A stretch of DNA of 6,613 nucleotides from an uncultured Bacilli bacterium (GTDB taxonomy: Bacteria > Bacillota_I > Bacilli_A > RF39 > UBA660), in NCBI GenBank assembly GCA_951800155.1, contig CATOJL010000078.1, positions 1 to 6,613 on the forward strand, read 5' to 3'. The translations under genes were made by a program, and so were the position numbers. Shown in pieces: positions 1 through 5,610 of this stretch (position 1 is its first letter; each line of letters begins with the position of its first letter). Below the pieces are notes generated by a model. It was given only the letters and a program-made list of their open reading frames with translations. It did no database searches and was not told the DNA's origin.

Positions 1-296
1 ATATCATCTTCATCAATAAAATCTTTTTTATCCATAAATTCCTTACATATCTTTTCATACTGTTTTTCAGTATTAGGAATAAAATTAAGAAGTTCTCCCT
101 CATATGGATCTCTAAAATAAATGTATATTGTACTTCTATCTGGAGAAATACATCCACCTTCTATTACACTTAATATCCAACCGTCTTTCTCTAATTTTTC
201 TCCATAAGTTCTACATATTTTCCTATACTCTTCTAACGTCATTCTATGATTATACAACTCTCTTCGTTCTTTTAAACAAGTTACTTTTCTTTTCAT
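1..296 (-). CDS. Unrecognised protein, N-terminal 98 residues (runs off the left edge)
   Basis: An open frame on the minus strand starts with ATG at 296-294 and stays open for 98 complete codons to the window edge, so the C-terminus is missing. The start overlaps the stop of the preceding gene in an ATGA junction, which usually means translational coupling, and AAAGGAA lies just upstream inside that gene. The N-terminus is basic (MKRKVTCLKERRELYNHR). A mixed helical part follows, then a stretch predicted as beta (GWILSVIEGG, residues 39-48; TIYIYFRDP, 56-64) and an acidic tail. There is no signal peptide or membrane segment. I do not recognise the family. It could work with the upstream HUH-like protein, but this is inferred only from the coupling. 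The reading frame, start and overlap are clear; the function is unknown. Confidence 0.7.
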   Translation of the reverse strand, partial: MKRKVTCLKERRELYNHRMTLEEYRKICRTYGEKLEKDGWILSVIEGGCISPDRSTIYIYFRDPYEGELLNFIPNTEKQYEKICKEFMDKKDFIDEDD

Positions 297-772
297 ATGT
301 TTTCCTTTCTTTTTAATAAAATATGTGCATGAGGATATCTAATACCATCATTTGTTAATTGTTCACCATGAACTACTCCAACACAAATATCAAAGTTTTT
401 ATTTTGTTTTACTATTTCATTTGCTATACTTTGTAGAAACATTGCTAGTTCATAAGTAGGATTCTTAAAAATTTCATTGACCTCTTCATTTATAAATTCA
501 ATATTTTGACAAATATATAAAGTATTAGAAGTAAGAAAATTATTCCATCCTTTAAAAACCTTTTCTCTCTCTTCTTTGCAACTACCGAAAATTTTAAAAA
601 CTTTTTTATTCATTGGTTCATAAAAAATAAAGTTTTTCGACATATCACTTTTTATATAATCTGCTCCTACTTTACTTTGCATTAAATATCTAGTAAAACC
701 ATTAAATGGAGTAGTTATTTGTATTGCTTCTGGAAACTCTATACTGCTATTAAGCACATCAATATTTATCAT
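293..772 (-). CDS. Small protein with C-terminal HUH-like motif, possibly a MobA/MobL-type relaxase relative or remnant
   Basis: This is a 159-residue protein with ATG at 772-770, preceded 8 nt upstream by AAAGGAG. The last third reads like the end of the catalytic core of MobA/MobL (MobQ) relaxases. A helix at about 106-124 is followed by a beta strand, DICVGVVHG (128-136), then YPHAHILLK (146-154), where His148 and His150 form a H-x-H flanked by hydrophobics, and His135 lies one strand earlier. In MobQ proteins the equivalent NPHAHIMLT motif holds the metal. Here the protein stops nine residues after the motif, whereas full relaxases continue for hundreds of residues. The usual N-terminal AAYRSG tyrosine motif is not evident, though Tyr29 and Tyr39 are present. 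The ATGA overlap with the next gene argues for a genuine gene end rather than a frameshift. Alternatives are a degenerate relaxase, a small replication-type HUH protein, or an unrelated fold with a chance motif. Confidence 0.6.
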   Translation of the reverse strand: MINIDVLNSSIEFPEAIQITTPFNGFTRYLMQSKVGADYIKSDMSKNFIFYEPMNKKVFKIFGSCKEEREKVFKGWNNFLTSNTLYICQNIEFINEEVNEIFKNPTYELAMFLQSIANEIVKQNKNFDICVGVVHGEQLTNDGIRYPHAHILLKRKENI

Positions 773-780
773 TTATGTTT

Positions 781-791
781 CTCCTTTCCTC
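781..791 (-). promoter_or_regulatory. Ribosome binding site of the 159-residue HUH-like gene
   Basis: On the minus strand, GAGGAAAGGAG sits 8 nt upstream of the ATG at 772. It is a strong Shine-Dalgarno sequence that supports this start. It lies directly after the T tract of the terminator, leaving no room for a separate promoter between the two. Confidence 0.65.
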
Positions 792-816
792 AAAATAAAA
801 AGAGCTTTTCAGCCCT
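791..816 (-). terminator. Intrinsic terminator after the tet gene (GAAA-loop hairpin)
   Basis: On the minus strand, AGGGCT (816-811) pairs with AGCTCT (806-801) across a GAAA tetraloop, with one G-U wobble, followed by TTTTATTTT. It lies 29 nt past the tet stop codon and just before the ribosome binding site of the next gene. It probably ends or attenuates the resistance transcript. The stem is only six pairs, so read-through into the 159-residue gene is possible, and I see no convincing separate promoter for that gene. Confidence 0.65.
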
Positions 817-844
817 ATAAATTGTAATTTTAGTGAATAGTAAC

Positions 845-2767
845 TTAATTTTCTTTTTTATTAAACATATGGCGTACTTTATCTATTCGATTATTTGGTC
901 TACGTGATTGAATAACTGGTTCACAAGTAGCAATTTGATAATCTTTTAATTCTGTCAAAAAAACTGCTTGCCCATTTGTATATAGAGTTAAAGTATTACG
1001 ATATTCATTAATACAACGTACAGGAATATGTCCTGTAAAAATAACTTCATCATTTTTTGATTGACTTGTTTCAATTATTGCACAATGTTTTTGTGCATCT
1101 TTATATGCACGAGAAAAGTATCCCTCTGGTGTAAAAAGTATAAACGAAAGATATGGCTCTAATAATTGCGTTCCCGCTTTTTTCAATGTTTGTTCAAGTA
1201 CAATTGGGGCAAGAAAGCGAAAATCCGAGGGAGTACTAACAGGGCTATAATAAACACCATATTCAAAACATATTTTACAATCTGTCACTTTCCAACCATA
1301 CAATCCTTGCTCCAGTCCATAATTAATACCTTCTCTTACTGCATTTTGAAAACTTTGATTTAAATAACCGAGTGAAACTTTGCTTTCGTACTGTATTCCA
1401 GTGCCAATTGGAAGTGGAGTTATTGATAATCCAATTGATGCCCAAAATGGATTTGGTGGTACTTCAATATGAATAGTATAATCTGCCTTTTGTAATGGCT
1501 TTTCCAAATAAATTACGGTTGGATCTTCGATTCTTATGTTTATGTGATATTTTTCAATCAACAGAGAACAGATAACTTCTAACTGCACTGTTCCTAAAAA
1601 AGAAATGATGATTTCATGTGTTATCGTATCAACATAATAACGTAAAAGAGGATCAGTATCTGCAATTTCTGTAAGAGCATCCAATAATTTTTCTCTCTCT
1701 TCTATTTTTATCGGTTCAATTCTTGTTCGTAGTATTGGTACAGTCTTGTCATTCCATACATTGCATGGCAAAATCTTTTCATTTCCTATAATATCGTTCA
1801 ATCTTAATGTATTGTTAGGTATAATAAAAATATCTCCAGAACAAACTATTTTTGTCTGTATCATTTCCCCATTTGAAGGAATATATATTTCTGTAAGTTT
1901 CATTTTCTTTTTTTCTGGCAACATAATTGTATCTCGTAAGTGTAATGTTCCACTATAAAGACGCAAATAAACTAATCTTTGCTTATGGTCTGTATATTCA
2001 ATTTTAAAAACTCTTCCACATAGTTCTGAATCATTCTCATTCATTTCAGAACAAAAAAGATTTGAAATAGCTTCGATAAGTTGTTGAGTCCCTATATTAT
2101 TTCTAGCACTTCCATGGTATATAGGAAACAACGAACCTTTTTTAACACACCTATATTCTTCATACATTAATTCTTGTATAGTCAATTTTTCTCCTACAAT
2201 ATATTTTTCTAAAAGTTTATCATTTTTGGAAATTACAGGATCCCAATCATCTAAATCAATGATATTTTTAATTGATATTTCTGGAGTTAATGTTACATTT
2301 TGCATAACAATAATATCATTTGAAAGTTTTTCTTTGATATTTTGATAAATATTATTTAAGTTAATTCCATCCTGATCTATTTTATTTATAAAAATAATTG
2401 TTGGTATATTCATTTTTTGAAGTGCATGGAATAGTATTCGGGTTTGTGCTTGTACACCATCTTTAGCAGAAATTACTAAAATTGCTCCATCAAGAACAGA
2501 TAAGGAACGATACACTTCTGTTATAAAATCTGTATGTCCAGGAGTATCTACAATATTGATTTTGTAGTCATTCCAATTAAAAGAAGTAACTGCTGCCTGA
2601 ATTGTGATTCCACGCTGACGTTCTAAAAACATAGTATCTGTCCTTGTTGTTCCCTTATCTACACTGCCTAATTCTAAAATTGCTCCACTTGTATAAAGCA
2701 GACTTTCCGTTAAGGTCGTCTTTCCTGCATCTACATGAGCAAGAATACCAATGTTGATTATTTTCAT
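845..2767 (-). CDS. tet(44): Ribosomal protection protein, tetracycline resistance, Tet(44)-like
   Basis: This is a 640-residue translational GTPase of the Tet(M)/Tet(O) class. Such proteins bind the ribosome near the A site, displace tetracycline and leave after GTP hydrolysis. The EF-G-like G domain carries the P-loop AHVDAGKT (10-17), RGIT (52-55), DTPGH (74-78) and NKID (128-131). The later beta-barrel and EF-G domains III-V are complete, and the domain IV loop YYSPVSTPSDFR (506-517) keeps Tyr507-Ser511 at the numbering known for Tet(M)/Tet(O) drug-site contact. The C-terminus RRPNNRIDKVRHMF is the family ending. Length and remembered sequence (GAILELGSVDKG, SFNWNDYKIN) fit Tet(44) better than Tet(O), Tet(32) or Tet(W); the exact allele needs an alignment. 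GGGAGGG lies 7 nt before the ATG. The gene follows the padR gene by only 49 nt with no leader-peptide attenuator visible. It appears intact and functional. Confidence 0.9.
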   Translation of the reverse strand: MKIINIGILAHVDAGKTTLTESLLYTSGAILELGSVDKGTTRTDTMFLERQRGITIQAAVTSFNWNDYKINIVDTPGHTDFITEVYRSLSVLDGAILVISAKDGVQAQTRILFHALQKMNIPTIIFINKIDQDGINLNNIYQNIKEKLSNDIIVMQNVTLTPEISIKNIIDLDDWDPVISKNDKLLEKYIVGEKLTIQELMYEEYRCVKKGSLFPIYHGSARNNIGTQQLIEAISNLFCSEMNENDSELCGRVFKIEYTDHKQRLVYLRLYSGTLHLRDTIMLPEKKKMKLTEIYIPSNGEMIQTKIVCSGDIFIIPNNTLRLNDIIGNEKILPCNVWNDKTVPILRTRIEPIKIEEREKLLDALTEIADTDPLLRYYVDTITHEIIISFLGTVQLEVICSLLIEKYHINIRIEDPTVIYLEKPLQKADYTIHIEVPPNPFWASIGLSITPLPIGTGIQYESKVSLGYLNQSFQNAVREGINYGLEQGLYGWKVTDCKICFEYGVYYSPVSTPSDFRFLAPIVLEQTLKKAGTQLLEPYLSFILFTPEGYFSRAYKDAQKHCAIIETSQSKNDEVIFTGHIPVRCINEYRNTLTLYTNGQAVFLTELKDYQIATCEPVIQSRRPNNRIDKVRHMFNKKEN

Positions 2768-2774
2768 GGAATTT

Positions 2775-2781
2775 CCCTCCC
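2775..2781 (-). promoter_or_regulatory. Ribosome binding site of the tet gene
   Basis: GGGAGGG on the minus strand is separated by 7 nt from the ATG at 2767. This strong site lies in the 49-nt gap after the padR stop, so the tet gene does not depend on translational coupling. No good promoter is visible in this gap: TTGATT is present, but the hexamer 17 nt further on (TTTGTA) is weak and runs into the ribosome binding site. Confidence 0.7.
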
Positions 2782-2816
2782 TACAAATTTATCTTTTAAC
2801 TTAAAATCAATATTTG

Positions 2817-3344
2817 CTAATTTTGTTCTTTTAAACTATTCTCAAAATCAATTATCCACTTTTCTAATGTTTCTACTAATGCTAATTGTTGTTTGAACAT
2901 TTGTTTTCCAACATTAGGAATATGTTGTCTATGAGAACGTCTTTCATTTAGTAATTCTTTTAATTCTAATATCTTTGATTTTATATTAGAAACAAGAATC
3001 TGTTTTTGTTCATCATCTACTAAATCTAAATTCGTGATAATAACATTAAAATCCAAATATAGACTAACATCAGAATTTGAAATATCATTCATAAGTTTAT
3101 TAAAATAATCATTACCTTTGTTAGTAATAGTATATATTGCTTTATCTGGCATATTTCCCTCTTTCTCTTTATGGCTAACAATATATTCTTTTGATTCTAA
3201 TTGTAATACTTTCTTATAAATAGACTGTTCACTAATTTTTACCCATCTTGGTATATTACGATATTCTATATTTTTTTTAATATCATAAGCACTTTGTGAT
3301 TTTTGTTTAATAAGTCCTAATAATACCAAATCTATATTTGACAT
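2817..3344 (-). CDS. PadR-family transcriptional regulator
   Basis: This is a 175-residue protein with the PadR winged-helix signature. It opens with LVLLGLIKQ (7-14) and SAYDIKKNIEYR (18-29), followed by a recognition-helix segment, SEQSIYKKVLQLESKEYI (39-55) and the wing ending AIYTITNKGNDYFNKLM (69-85). Residues from about 100 to 170 (DEQKQILVSNIKSKILELKELL, then LALVETLEKWIIDFENSL) are helical and coiled-coil-like, as in the C-terminal dimerisation part of this family. PadR proteins are mostly repressors that release DNA when a small phenolic or drug-like ligand binds. The gene lies 12 nt after the VOC gene with AAGGAG before its ATG, and upstream of the tet gene. The palindrome in the promoter ahead of the VOC gene is the obvious candidate operator, so autoregulation of the whole operon is inferred. 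The inducer cannot be told from sequence. Confidence 0.88.
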   Translation of the reverse strand: MSNIDLVLLGLIKQKSQSAYDIKKNIEYRNIPRWVKISEQSIYKKVLQLESKEYIVSHKEKEGNMPDKAIYTITNKGNDYFNKLMNDISNSDVSLYLDFNVIITNLDLVDDEQKQILVSNIKSKILELKELLNERRSHRQHIPNVGKQMFKQQLALVETLEKWIIDFENSLKEQN

Positions 3345-3356
3345 AATCTCTACTCC

Positions 3357-3707
3357 TTACTTAATATAATCTGTAACGCCAAGTCTATTTCCAAATGGAT
3401 CTTCAAACTCGACTGCATTACCAGTTCCAATTTTAAAAGGCTCACTCAAAAATTTTATATCATTATTCAACATTTCTTTATAGAAGATTGCAACATCTTC
3501 TACTTCAAACCATATTGTAGGCTTTAAATTCTCAAATTTATTTTTGTCTTTTAAAATTATTGCAGGTTCTTCATTTCCAATATTATAAGCAACCATTCCC
3601 TTATCAGAGAAATCAAATTTCTTTTTTAACCCCAATATTTCCTCATAGTATCTTTTTGCTTCTTCCATATTATCTACAGGAAGAAAATAATTGTCATAAT
3701 TTTTCAT
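3357..3707 (-). CDS. VOC-superfamily protein (glyoxalase / bleomycin-resistance fold)
   Basis: This is a 116-residue cytoplasmic protein with two beta-alpha-beta-beta-beta modules typical of the VOC fold. The first module is FLPVDNMEEAKRYYEEILGLKKKF (8-31), and the second is TIWFEVEDVAIFYKEMLNND (64-83), ending in FEDPFGNRLGVTDY (101-114), the family's F-x-DPxGN signature. The usual metal ligands are not obvious: no histidine occurs in the first strand, and the Glu normally found after DPxGN (as in LEL) is replaced by the LGV stretch. In fact the protein contains no histidine at all. A ligand-binding or sequestering role, as in bleomycin-binding proteins, is therefore more likely than glyoxalase chemistry; this is inference. 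AAAGGAGG lies 11 nt upstream of the ATG. It is first in the operon with padR and tet. The substrate is unknown. Confidence 0.83.
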   Translation of the reverse strand: MKNYDNYFLPVDNMEEAKRYYEEILGLKKKFDFSDKGMVAYNIGNEEPAIILKDKNKFENLKPTIWFEVEDVAIFYKEMLNNDIKFLSEPFKIGTGNAVEFEDPFGNRLGVTDYIK

Positions 3708-3718
3708 ATATTTAATGT

Positions 3719-3726
3719 CCTCCTTT
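3719..3726 (-). promoter_or_regulatory. Ribosome binding site of the VOC gene
   Basis: AAAGGAGG on the minus strand lies 11 nt before the ATG at 3707. It fixes the start of the first gene of the resistance operon. The spacing is slightly long, but no other in-frame start is available between it and the ATG. Confidence 0.65.
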
Positions 3727-3740
3727 CTACTATAAACTAC

Positions 3741-3761
3741 ACTACTATATTTTATAGTAGT
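3741..3761. promoter_or_regulatory. Probable PadR operator (perfect palindrome over the -10 region)
   Basis: The arms ACTACTATA (3741-3749) and TATAGTAGT (3753-3761) are perfect reverse complements separated by TTT. A further copy of the half-site, CTACTATA, lies at 3727-3734, 15 nt from the same sequence at 3742-3749. The palindrome covers the -10 element and probable start of the resistance operon, so a dimer bound here would block RNA polymerase. Its position ahead of an operon containing a padR gene makes that protein the likely binder. Confidence 0.7.
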
Positions 3762-3777
3762 TATCGTTAAAAGTCAA
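3749..3777 (-). promoter_or_regulatory. Sigma-70-type promoter of the VOC-padR-tet operon
   Basis: On the minus strand, TTGACT (3777-3772) is followed after 17 nt by TAAAAT (3754-3749). An alternative -10, TATAAA, begins 15 nt after the -35 box. Transcription would begin near 3742, giving a leader of about 35 nt that contains the AAAGGAGG site. It is the only well-formed promoter I find ahead of the VOC, padR and tet genes. Confidence 0.68.
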
Positions 3778-3789
3778 TATATAATAAAA

Positions 3790-3821
3790 AAATAGATTAG
3801 TTGCACTGAACTAATTTATTT
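3790..3821. repeat. AT-rich inverted repeat between the terminator and the operon promoter
   Basis: Thirteen-base arms (AAATAGATTAGTT at 3790-3802 and AACTAATTTATTT at 3809-3821) face each other across the loop GCACTG, with one G-T mismatch. Read on the minus strand, the hairpin is followed by a run of T, so it may be a second, weak terminator insulating the resistance promoter from the mobilization operon. It could instead be a protein-binding site. The low GC content of the stem makes strong termination doubtful. Confidence 0.45.
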
Positions 3822-3841
3822 GTATAACTGCCTGTCGTACA

Positions 3842-3871
3842 AAAAAGACTGTCATTACTGACAATCTTTTT
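3842..3871 (-). terminator. Intrinsic terminator of the mobilization operon
   Basis: AAAAAGA (3842-3848) plus TGTCA (3850-3854) pair with TGACA (3859-3863) plus TCTTTTT (3865-3871), with a single C/A mismatch and the loop TTAC. On the minus strand the stem ends in TCTTTTTT. It lies about 57 nt beyond the relaxase stop. The A and T tracts on both sides would allow it to work in either direction. Confidence 0.75.
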
Positions 3872-3898
3872 GGTAAATTACTATTTGTTGTTTAGATA

Positions 3899-3927
3899 AT
3901 TATAACACTTTTAGAACATCTAATCTA
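3899..3927 (-). promoter_or_regulatory. Possible extended -10 promoter just before the terminator
   Basis: On the minus strand, TGTTATAAT (3907-3899) matches the extended -10 consensus TGnTATAAT exactly. The -35 position, 17 nt upstream, holds TAGATT, a weak match. It lies just past the relaxase stop and would start RNA near 3892 that meets the terminator about 50 nt later. This may be a chance match in AT-rich DNA. Confidence 0.35.
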
Positions 3928-5610
3928 TTACACTTGGTAACTTTTATAGAATTCATTTACTTTTTGTTTTTCTTTTTGTGATACAGATTCTACATCTTCA
4001 CCATTTACTTTTTCTTGCTCATGGTTATACTTATCATATAATTGATATTCCTTATCATCAATTAGATATACTAAAGCACGATTATCATAACTTATCCAAC
4101 AAACAGATTCTTTTGGAACATAAATATATAATTCTGAATAAGGAATCCTTATACAATACTCTTTTGAAGTAGATCGTTTATCATCAATCATATTTTTACT
4201 AATAGAAATACTCTTAATAAATCCTTTCTCATTTTCTAAAGAGATGCTTTTTATCTTTTCTAATTCATTTGCCTTATTCTTCATATAAGATAAATAAGCG
4301 TACTGTCTATTAGTTTCAGCCTTCATTTGATTGGAAGAAGACAATATTTGTTTCACTTCTTCAGTAGATGTTACATTTAATTCTTCCTTTATTTCTAAAA
4401 ACGCTTTTACTTCATTGCTAGGCTCTACATTTTCCCCTACAATATCTTTTTGCTCCATATAACTTTCATAATAATCTAAATATTGAAGATAAAGTCTACA
4501 TAGCGGAACACGAACTTGCAATGTTTCATTTTTAGATAACTGTTTTTGATAAATTTCTTCCTTTTTAGAAATATCTTCTTTAATTTGTAAAAGTTGATTT
4601 TGAAGATCATTATAATTATAAATCTGATATTCATTTAAAAAATTAATTGTATCCACTAATTTGTTGTAACGTTTAACTTCCAAATATCTTGAATTGTAAT
4701 ACTTGGGGTAAACTCCAGCTACATCTAAACTCTTCATACTATATAAAACAGAATGTTTAGAATTAATTGCTAACTGATTGTATAAGTTTAAAATTTCACT
4801 ATCTTCATTATTAAGTTTATATTGTTCAAAGGTAAAAATAGTTTGATTTTTTCTTTTACTAAAAAAGAAGTCCTTTAAGGCTTTCTCATTATATTGTTCT
4901 CCTAATACTTTCAGTGTTACAAAACGTTCTTTACCATATGGACGAACACGTACATTTTTGCCGCTCTTTATTTGATAACCTTCTAATGCTAAATTTTCAA
5001 GTAACTCATCAAAAGAGAAACATTTTTCTTTTAATAGTTCTAGCATTTCTATAATCTGACTTCTCCATGATGCGTTTGCTAAATTATAAAGATATTTGTT
5101 TTTGTGATATCTTCCAATAGCAGGAGCATCTTCTATTATTTTTAATCCATGTTCTAACGCTAATTTATCACTAGCATCCCTAAGTCCATATAACCCTTGA
5201 ACAGGATTTGCTAGACGGTCTTCTAATTTTCTACCTGACATATCGACTGAGTTAATTACAAAGTGATTGTGAATGTGTGCTTGGTCTGTGTGGGTGCTTA
5301 CAACACATTGAAAGTTCGGATATAATCTTTTTACTAACTCGACACCAATTTGATGTGCTTCTTCTGGAGTAAGATTCTTTTCTTTAGGATCAAAACTTTG
5401 ATAACCATGATAGCAAGTACGAGAATTATTATTTTCTTCAATATGAAATCTTTCATTGTTTCTTCTCATCTCATAATCAGCAAAATCTGAAGAACAATTT
5501 ATACCAGATACTAATATTCCACCTTCAGTCTTTTTTGGATTCTTAATATAATCAATACAATCACTTCTCCCTTGTGTACCATGCACATGCCATCTAGCTG
5601 TTGTGGGCAT
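3928..5610 (-). CDS. MobP-type relaxase (mobilization nuclease)
   Basis: This 560-residue relaxase would nick the transfer origin, stay bound to the 5' end through a tyrosine, and lead the strand to the recipient. Tyr21 in CIDYIKNPKKT is the candidate nucleophile. HGYQSFDPKE (68-77) matches motif II, and HTDQAHIHNHFVINS (107-121) is motif III with metal ligands His112, His114 and His116. LTPEEAHQIGVELVKRLYP (80-98) is also typical of Firmicutes MobP proteins. A post-catalytic domain (RVRPYGKERFVTLKVLG, 221-237) follows, then coiled-coil-like helices at about 315-385, and a Lys/Glu-rich tail ending at tandem stops TAA TAG. I chose the ATG at 5610 because AGAGG lies 6 nt before it. A TTG at 5655 would add 15 residues inside the upstream gene but lacks that support. 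The start overlaps the MobC-like gene by 17 nt, indicating coupling. No type IV coupling protein or secretion gene lies in the window. Confidence 0.9.
   Translation of the reverse strand: MPTTARWHVHGTQGRSDCIDYIKNPKKTEGGILVSGINCSSDFADYEMRRNNERFHIEENNNSRTCYHGYQSFDPKEKNLTPEEAHQIGVELVKRLYPNFQCVVSTHTDQAHIHNHFVINSVDMSGRKLEDRLANPVQGLYGLRDASDKLALEHGLKIIEDAPAIGRYHKNKYLYNLANASWRSQIIEMLELLKEKCFSFDELLENLALEGYQIKSGKNVRVRPYGKERFVTLKVLGEQYNEKALKDFFFSKRKNQTIFTFEQYKLNNEDSEILNLYNQLAINSKHSVLYSMKSLDVAGVYPKYYNSRYLEVKRYNKLVDTINFLNEYQIYNYNDLQNQLLQIKEDISKKEEIYQKQLSKNETLQVRVPLCRLYLQYLDYYESYMEQKDIVGENVEPSNEVKAFLEIKEELNVTSTEEVKQILSSSNQMKAETNRQYAYLSYMKNKANELEKIKSISLENEKGFIKSISISKNMIDDKRSTSKEYCIRIPYSELYIYVPKESVCWISYDNRALVYLIDDKEYQLYDKYNHEQEKVNGEDVESVSQKEKQKVNEFYKSYQV

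Noticed and set aside
293..300. Frameshift splitting a larger relaxase into the 159-residue gene and the next frame
   Set aside because: The second frame has its own ATG and upstream AAAGGAA, and its sequence does not resemble the continuation of a MobA/MobL protein after the HUH motif. A coupled gene pair is the better reading.
128..316. Plus-strand open frame of 62 codons, hydrophobic
   Set aside because: It is the antisense shadow of the partial minus-strand gene at 1-296, has no ribosome binding site, and its Leu/Phe/Tyr-rich content follows from the complement of AT-rich coding DNA.
1166..1958. Two plus-strand open frames of 65 and 70 codons inside the tet gene
   Set aside because: Both are antisense to a well-supported ribosomal protection gene and have no initiation signals or recognisable protein features.
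2768..2816. A promoter or leader peptide for tet in the padR-tet gap
   Set aside because: TTGATT is present, but the only correctly spaced -10 is TTTGTA, adjoining the ribosome binding site, and there is no small open frame or hairpin resembling the tet(M)/tet(O) leader.
3978..4172. Plus-strand open frame of 64 codons
   Set aside because: It is antisense to the relaxase C-terminus, with low-complexity His/Leu/Ile content and no ribosome binding site.
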